Part shown: positions 5,981 to 9,945 of the stretch, piece after piece
How positions within the stretch are numbered: the stretch's first letter is position 1
How the letters are laid out: every line of letters begins with the position of its first letter
Assembly: GCA_002773185.1 (NCBI GenBank)
Contig: PFBU01000060.1
Location: 1-9,945 of the forward strand
DNA from: Candidatus Magasanikbacteria bacterium CG10_big_fil_rev_8_21_14_0_10_36_16
GTDB taxonomy: Bacteria > Patescibacteriota > Patescibacteriia > Magasanikbacterales > UBA922
DNA length: 9,945 nt
Direction of reading: 5' to 3'
Program-made: the position numbers and the translations under genes
The notes under the pieces: generated by a model
Told to the model about the DNA's origin: nothing
The model's input: only the letters and a program-made list of their open reading frames with translations
Database searches by the model: none

Positions 5981-7417
5981 ATGTTTAAAAAAATTGATTT
6001 CAAAAACTTAATACCAAAAAAGCTAGAGCTTCTGCTTCTAGCCTTTTTTTTGATTGTTAGAATAAGCTCATTTTTTATTTACAATTATAATTTAGTGTTT
6101 GTAAACAATCTTATATCTTTTATCTTGATAGCAAGCTTTGCTTATTTTTCTTTTAAAAAACCACATTTTGCTTGGATATTACTCATTACAGAATTATTAT
6201 TAGATGGAGCTGGACACTTCTTTGAGTTTTCAGGATTAATACTTAGAACTTGGTTACTTGGAATTTTTGCACTTACCTGGCTTTACAAAAAGATAAAAGA
6301 TAGAAAATTAGAACTAACATTGCCCAAACCAATACTTATTACTCTTCTTTTATCTATCTGTGTTATATTTTTTTCTACTATATTGGGAATAGCTAATAAC
6401 CATGGTACTATGCTTGTTTTGCAGGATACCATACTTTATTTTTTCTTATTCCTAATCTTCCCTGCTTTAGAATTTACAAACTTCCCCAAAAAATATTTTT
6501 TATCAATAATAAAAGTATTTATCTTTGGTACTGCTATTTTTTCTTTTCTAACTTTTCTTACTTATTCAGCCAGATTTGGAATATTACACGATAATTATTA
6601 TAAATGGTTCAGAGATATTGTAGGTGGAAAAATAACAGATTTAGGCAATAATTTCTTTAGGATAGTCTTATCAGAACAATTGTACATAATCCCTCTTTTG
6701 TTAATAGTAGCTTCTTATTTGATAAAAGATATTAAAAATAAAACAAACTGGTTTTTGACATCAGCACTAATGCTTATGCTCATAATGAATATGTCACGTA
6801 TTTATTTTTTAGCATTAGCACTAGGATTATTATTTTTAGCTTTAAAAAATAATTTAAAAAAATGGTTCCAAGTTTCTTTTTTATTTTTTATTATATTTAC
6901 AGTACTCTTTTTTTCACTAAGTTTTATATCAAGTAATTTCAAATCTACAGGACTATCATTGGTAGGTGTCAAAATAGCTTCAGTCCAAAAACCAAAAGAA
7001 GATATCAGTGCCAACATACGTCTGGCAATGTTGCCTGATATCAAAGAAAAAATAAATACTCATCCTTACTTCGGTTCTGGACTAGCTACTCAAGTTAGTT
7101 ATGAAGATCCTGTAACAAAAAAAATGGTTAGCCGTACTCAATTTGATTGGGGCTATTTGGAAATGTTAGCAGAACTTGGCATTGTAGGAAGCATTATCTT
7201 CTTGATATTCATTTTGACAATTCTTTACTATTTAGCAAAATTGACTTACAAAGAAAAAAATCCTCTGTTTCAAGGACTTTTCGCTGGAGCTATTTCACTA
7301 TTTGTTATCAATCTTACCACACCAGCTTTGTTTCAAGGATTTGGTATTCTCTACTTCGTATTTATACTAAAAATTATTTCTGACAACTTCAAAACAAATG
7401 ATGCTTCTCTAAAATAA
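5981..7417 (+). CDS. O-antigen ligase/polymerase-like membrane protein (Wzy_C family)
   Basis: The 478-residue protein is a polytopic membrane protein with about 11-12 hydrophobic segments, the first at 15-33. The Wzy_C/WaaL hallmarks sit in the second half: NMSRIYFLALALGLLFLAL (270-288, with the Ser-Arg pair), a large external loop containing SANIRLAM (Arg347) and HPYFGSGLA (361-369), then FDWGYLEMLAELGIVG (388-403) leading into the next helix. In the family, such an Arg- and His-containing outer loop handles undecaprenyl-linked sugar chains. Members either polymerise O-antigen units, attach glycan to an acceptor, or glycosylate proteins; sequence alone does not say which. The gene starts 3 nt after fmt, so it is probably the last gene of the operon, and its 3' end overlaps the convergent glycosyltransferase gene by 29 nt. 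A terminator-like hairpin lies within codons 12-24. Confidence 0.85.
   Translation: MFKKIDFKNLIPKKLELLLLAFFLIVRISSFFIYNYNLVFVNNLISFILIASFAYFSFKKPHFAWILLITELLLDGAGHFFEFSGLILRTWLLGIFALTWLYKKIKDRKLELTLPKPILITLLLSICVIFFSTILGIANNHGTMLVLQDTILYFFLFLIFPALEFTNFPKKYFLSIIKVFIFGTAIFSFLTFLTYSARFGILHDNYYKWFRDIVGGKITDLGNNFFRIVLSEQLYIIPLLLIVASYLIKDIKNKTNWFLTSALMLMLIMNMSRIYFLALALGLLFLALKNNLKKWFQVSFLFFIIFTVLFFSLSFISSNFKSTGLSLVGVKIASVQKPKEDISANIRLAMLPDIKEKINTHPYFGSGLATQVSYEDPVTKKMVSRTQFDWGYLEMLAELGIVGSIIFLIFILTILYYLAKLTYKEKNPLFQGLFAGAISLFVINLTTPALFQGFGILYFVFILKIISDNFKTNDASLK
6016..6051 (+). terminator. Terminator-like hairpin inside the Wzy-like gene (possible attenuator)
   Basis: GCTAGA (6022-6027) pairs with TCTAGC (6037-6042). 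Two further GC pairs (6028-6029/6034-6035, past a one-base bulge) close a four-base loop. Six A precede the stem (6016-6021), and after one C eight T follow (6044-6051). This is the shape of an intrinsic terminator and, because of the A-tract, it could work on both strands. It lies about 35 nt inside the coding sequence, so complete termination would silence the gene; partial termination or translation-dependent attenuation is more plausible. The encoded residues (KKLELLLLAFFL) are an ordinary first-helix sequence, so chance formation cannot be excluded. Confidence 0.4.
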
Positions 7418-8105
7418 TTTTTTTAGCATTTTCGTACTTCTCTATTTTTTCACTCCACCATGGCAAATACTTCCATGGTTTTTTGTAAGCAAAACTTGGC
7501 AACCAACCACTTATTATTCCGGTCGAAATAATCGTAAACAAATATTCATCAATCCACTTTCCCTTTTTACCATTTTCTACCATAGTAAGCCACAAATCCC
7601 AATCTTGAAAACGTTTCAATTTTTCATCAAACATTGGGAAATCTTCTTTACGGATTAATGAGCTAGTATGAACATAATTATTTTTTTGTAATTCTATTGG
7701 TGAAAATTTCTTGGCCAACATTTTTTTCTTACCCAAATTGAAACTAGAATAAACAAAACTAATGTCTTGTTTTTCATCTAAAACTTTTACCATTTTACTT
7801 AGCATATCACTTTCAGCTTCAATATCTGCATCCCAAAATATCACATAATCTCCTTTTGATTCTACAAAACCTTTGTTACGAGCACTAGGTGCACCAGAAT
7901 TTTCTTGTATAAAATATTTTATTTCAATATTTCTATTTTTAACATTTACAATATCTATAACATTTTTAATATTCTCAGTACTACCATCGTTAATTACAAC
8001 TATTTCTTTATTTTCATAATTTTGCTGTGTAGCCGAAACAAAAGACTTTTCAAAAATCTCCGCACGATTATAGACTGGAATAATAATACTAACTAATTTT
8101 GGCAT
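7389..8105 (-). CDS. Family 2 glycosyltransferase
   Basis: The 238-residue protein has a GT-A fold of the GT2 type: SIIIPVYNRAE (6-16), VINDGS (37-42, nucleotide-sugar binding), ENSGAPSARNKG (68-79), FWDADIE (90-96; the DxD metal-binding motif Asp92-Ala-Asp94) and FQDWDLWL (166-173, the catalytic-base region, usually ED or QD). It should transfer a sugar from a nucleotide donor to a lipid-linked, glycan or protein acceptor at the cytoplasmic face; donor and acceptor cannot be read from the sequence. There is no convincing membrane helix, and the C-terminus is Trp/Lys-rich (KKPWKYLPWW). The ATG lies 17 nt inside the end of the MFS gene, which suggests translational coupling. As last gene of the minus-strand operon, it runs 29 nt into the convergent Wzy-like gene, a likely partner in surface glycan synthesis. 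Confidence 0.94.
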   Translation of the reverse strand: MPKLVSIIIPVYNRAEIFEKSFVSATQQNYENKEIVVINDGSTENIKNVIDIVNVKNRNIEIKYFIQENSGAPSARNKGFVESKGDYVIFWDADIEAESDMLSKMVKVLDEKQDISFVYSSFNLGKKKMLAKKFSPIELQKNNYVHTSSLIRKEDFPMFDEKLKRFQDWDLWLTMVENGKKGKWIDEYLFTIISTGIISGWLPSFAYKKPWKYLPWWSEKIEKYENAKKIILEKHHLF

Positions 8106-9240
8106 ATATTTTTTTATTTTTTACAATAAAAGGAAATAATAAATACAAAAGAGCAAAAAATAAATAAACTTCCTTTACGAGGTTGAAATGTAACATCACA
8201 AATAAAATTAAAAACAAAATAGCTCTACCCATAGACAAATATATTTCTCTGGCTATCCAACTTTCTCCTGTATTTTTTTTATGATCCAAAATCATATTGA
8301 AACGTAAAGGGTCAAATAATACTGTAACAGCCTTATAAACCAAGACAAAAATTAAAAAATAAACAAAGCCGTCGGTAAAATAAAAACCAAGCATTATACA
8401 AAAACTTACCAAAGACAAAAGCCATATATAAGGCATTCTAGCTCTTGTCTTATCAGATTTTTTTGCGAGACGAAAAGCAAAAAACAATGAGACTATGCTA
8501 ACCAGTGATAAAAACTTAGCAAAATCAAATTCTGTATTTATATATAACAAAGCGAAAATTGGAATAACAAAGCTTATTATTTTATGAAAAGCTCCATCAA
8601 AAAGATTCAAAATACGTAAACCTTTTATTTCTTTCAAAATAGTTTTTGGAGAATAAGTAATGCTTTCTTGTTTGACATTTTTTACCAAAAAAATAGCAAA
8701 TAAAACTATAAGGACAGCAACTATAATAAAAATATTCAATCCAAATTTCGTCAAAATATAACTACCCACAAAAGGTGCCAACACACCAGCCACAATACCA
8801 ATGGCCCAATAAAGTGTTACTCTATGTAGTTCTTTCTTATCTTTTGTTTCTCTAAAAAATAAAATATTGTAAACAGAAAAAAACAAAGCACTACTCATTA
8901 ATTTGAAAATGCTATATATTACAAAAAATGGAAAAGAAATACCAAAAACAAATAATATGGAAAATCCAAAAGCGATAGACAAAAATCCTAAAATAATATT
9001 CAAACGAAAATTTATTTTTCTAGCAAAAATTAGATAGAGTGTAGAACAAATAGTAGCAATTGCTTCTGCCAACAAAATTTGTGGAAGAGTTATAGAATTT
9101 TGAAAAAATTTTACATACAAAATTATAATAAAACCACTACTGATAAGTGTCTGTATTATTTGAAACCACCAAATTTTGAAATATTTATTAAACACAAAAT
9201 TATTTCTTAGCAATGAATTCTCTAGCGAATTCTCTATCAT
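8089..9240 (-). CDS. MFS-type transporter, 12 membrane segments
   Basis: The 383-residue protein shows twelve hydrophobic segments in two sets of six (roughly residues 24-46, 50-72, 81-100, 101-128, 141-166, 168-186, then 221-236, 240-258, 270-288, 290-309, 337-356 and 358-375) separated by a charged cytoplasmic loop at 187-220, the plan of the major facilitator superfamily. A segment ESWIAREIYLSMGR (326-339) before helix 11 looks like a family signature I associate with CPR transporters next to murE. The substrate is unknown; export of a glycan or cell-wall precursor fits the context but is only inferred. The ATG at 9240 lies 41 nt inside murE. An alternative GTG at 9195, 4 nt after the murE stop, would remove 15 residues and still leave a complete first helix. 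Neither start has a Shine-Dalgarno. The gene ends with TAG, overlapping the glycosyltransferase start. Confidence 0.85.
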   Translation of the reverse strand: MIENSLENSLLRNNFVFNKYFKIWWFQIIQTLISSGFIIILYVKFFQNSITLPQILLAEAIATICSTLYLIFARKINFRLNIILGFLSIAFGFSILFVFGISFPFFVIYSIFKLMSSALFFSVYNILFFRETKDKKELHRVTLYWAIGIVAGVLAPFVGSYILTKFGLNIFIIVAVLIVLFAIFLVKNVKQESITYSPKTILKEIKGLRILNLFDGAFHKIISFVIPIFALLYINTEFDFAKFLSLVSIVSLFFAFRLAKKSDKTRARMPYIWLLSLVSFCIMLGFYFTDGFVYFLIFVLVYKAVTVLFDPLRFNMILDHKKNTGESWIAREIYLSMGRAILFLILFVMLHFNLVKEVYLFFALLYLLFPFIVKNKKIYAKIS

Positions 9241-9945
9241 CCCAAGGAATCATCTTAGCACCAGCGATACACATACCTTGTTCACTTCCCTTACCAGTGA
9301 TTAGAATCAAATCCCCTTCTCGCGCCATTTCAATAGCTTTGCCAATAGCTTCTTTTCTATCCAAAATTTTGAAAACAGTTTTATCTAGTTCTTTGCCTTG
9401 TTTGATCACGGCTAGAGCAACATCGTCAATAATTTCTTGTGGGTCATCTTCATAAGGATCTTCATCAGTAATAATACAGATATCGGCTCTCTTACCAATC
9501 ATTTCTCCAAGTTTGAAACGTCTATCTCTATCACGTCCACCACCAGTCGAACCAAAGACATGAATTATTCTACCGATAGGTTTGAGTAGTTCCACAACTT
9601 TATAAAGTTTTTCCATAGCCACTGGTTCAAAAGCATAATCAACTATTACTTGAAAACCTTTATCCTTAGCTTCTGTGACAAATTCATTTCTACCTGGAAC
9701 ATTTTTGAAATTACTAACCGCTTTGACAAGTACTTCCCAGGAAATATTCAATTCACGAGCAACAGTAATAGCTCCCACAATATTATAAATATTATGTTCA
9801 CCATACATTGGTGCAACAAACTTATGATTTTCAATTTCAAAGTGTAAACCATCTTTATCTACACTAGCATTGCTAAACAAAATTTTGTCAGAAATATTTT
9901 CTAAATAATTTTTTTCATTTTTATTTCCAAAAATAATTTTATTCT
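9200..9945 (-). CDS. murE: MurE-like UDP-N-acetylmuramyl-tripeptide synthetase, C-terminal part (partial)
   Basis: Mur ligases join amino acids to UDP-MurNAc using ATP; MurE adds the third residue of the peptidoglycan stem. The frame is open to the right edge of the window, so the N-terminal domain and the ATP-binding P-loop lie outside; the TTG at 9880 is not a real start. Visible are the end of the central domain (GEHNIYNIVGAITVA, then NVPGRNEFV) and the C-terminal domain (VIVDYAFEP, HVFGSTGGGRDRDRR, TDEDPYEDDP, ITGKGSEQ). Three positions differ from textbook MurE: VDYAH has Phe for His (9629-9631), DNPR is EDPY (9452-9463) and GKGHE is GKGSE (9281-9295). I recall similar variants in other CPR MurE proteins, so these look like lineage traits rather than decay. 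The gene leads the minus-strand operon within the window and overlaps the MFS gene by 41 nt if the ATG there is used. Confidence 0.9.
   Translation of the reverse strand, partial: NKIIFGNKNEKNYLENISDKILFSNASVDKDGLHFEIENHKFVAPMYGEHNIYNIVGAITVARELNISWEVLVKAVSNFKNVPGRNEFVTEAKDKGFQVIVDYAFEPVAMEKLYKVVELLKPIGRIIHVFGSTGGGRDRDRRFKLGEMIGKRADICIITDEDPYEDDPQEIIDDVALAVIKQGKELDKTVFKILDRKEAIGKAIEMAREGDLILITGKGSEQGMCIAGAKMIPWDDREFAREFIAKK
9215..9236. repeat. Short tandem repeat at the murE/MFS overlap
   Basis: The ten-base sequence GAATTCTCTA occurs at 9215-9224 and again at 9227-9236, a period of 12 bases. On the minus strand it encodes the repeated Arg-Glu-Phe-Ala / Arg-Glu-Phe-Ile near the MurE C-terminus and, in the overlapping frame, Glu-Asn-Ser-Leu twice at the proposed MFS N-terminus. 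A small tandem duplication would create both the MurE tail and the upstream MFS start. Confidence 0.75.

Noticed and set aside
7401..7429. Hairpin CTAAAA/TTTTAG at the convergent gene ends, possible bidirectional terminator
   Set aside because: The stem is six AT-rich pairs without a proper T-tract on either strand; too weak to call in such AT-rich sequence.
7905..8096. Plus-strand Asn/Ile/Tyr-rich frame opposite the glycosyltransferase
   Set aside because: Low-complexity antisense translation of the GT2 N-terminal region.
9213..9847. Plus-strand open frames opposite murE
   Set aside because: The opposite strand carries a clear MurE C-terminal domain; these frames have no family features.
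1..9945. Alternative genetic code with TGA read as glycine (code 25)
   Set aside because: TGA ends the Memo-like gene (2625-2627) and the glycosyltransferase (7389-7391) exactly where the families end, and no conserved glycine position needs an in-frame TGA.
1..9945. CRISPR array, transposase, integrase, toxin-antitoxin or defence genes
   Set aside because: No regularly spaced repeats, IS-type inverted ends or matching protein motifs were seen on either strand.

Overview
The window looks like a chromosomal segment from an ultra-small-genome bacterium of the Patescibacteria/CPR type, probably Parcubacteria-like; this is an inference from gene families, not a placement. The signs are an AT-rich sequence (about one third GC), very tight gene packing, a PriA homologue that has lost its helicase motifs, a MurE variant of the kind I associate with CPR genomes, and a secreted protein made of a lysozyme-like domain followed by repeats. 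TGA is used as an ordinary stop (ends of the Memo-like and glycosyltransferase genes), so this is not a code-25 lineage (Gracilibacteria/Absconditabacteria).

Layout. Positions 1-377 form a compositionally distinct island (about 49% GC). It holds a small glycine-rich membrane protein, a GC-rich 3' hairpin and a clean intrinsic terminator. Immediately downstream lies an extended -10 promoter (379-387), the only promoter I can support. It probably drives a six-gene plus-strand operon with gaps of 1-14 nt: secreted lysozyme-like/repeat protein, Memo-like protein, PriA, peptide deformylase, methionyl-tRNA formyltransferase, and a Wzy/WaaL-type polytopic membrane protein. A terminator-like hairpin inside the 5' end of the last gene could limit its expression. 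From the other side comes a minus-strand operon with overlapping genes: MurE (running off the right edge), an MFS transporter and a family 2 glycosyltransferase. The two operons converge with a 29-nt overlap of coding ends.

How the genes fit together. priA-def-fmt is a widespread bacterial order joining replication restart with N-formylmethionine metabolism: Fmt formylates initiator Met-tRNA and Def removes the formyl group. The other genes are mostly envelope functions: MurE (peptidoglycan precursor), the secreted lysozyme-like protein, the O-antigen ligase/polymerase-like protein and the glycosyltransferase.

I did not find a CRISPR array, tRNA, rRNA, transposase, toxin-antitoxin pair or defence system. 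The points most worth checking are the degenerate PriA with half of its zinc ligands, the altered amino-acid-selectivity motif of MurE, the absence of any Shine-Dalgarno sequence before every gene, the terminator hairpin inside the membrane-protein gene, and the GC-rich structured island at the left end.
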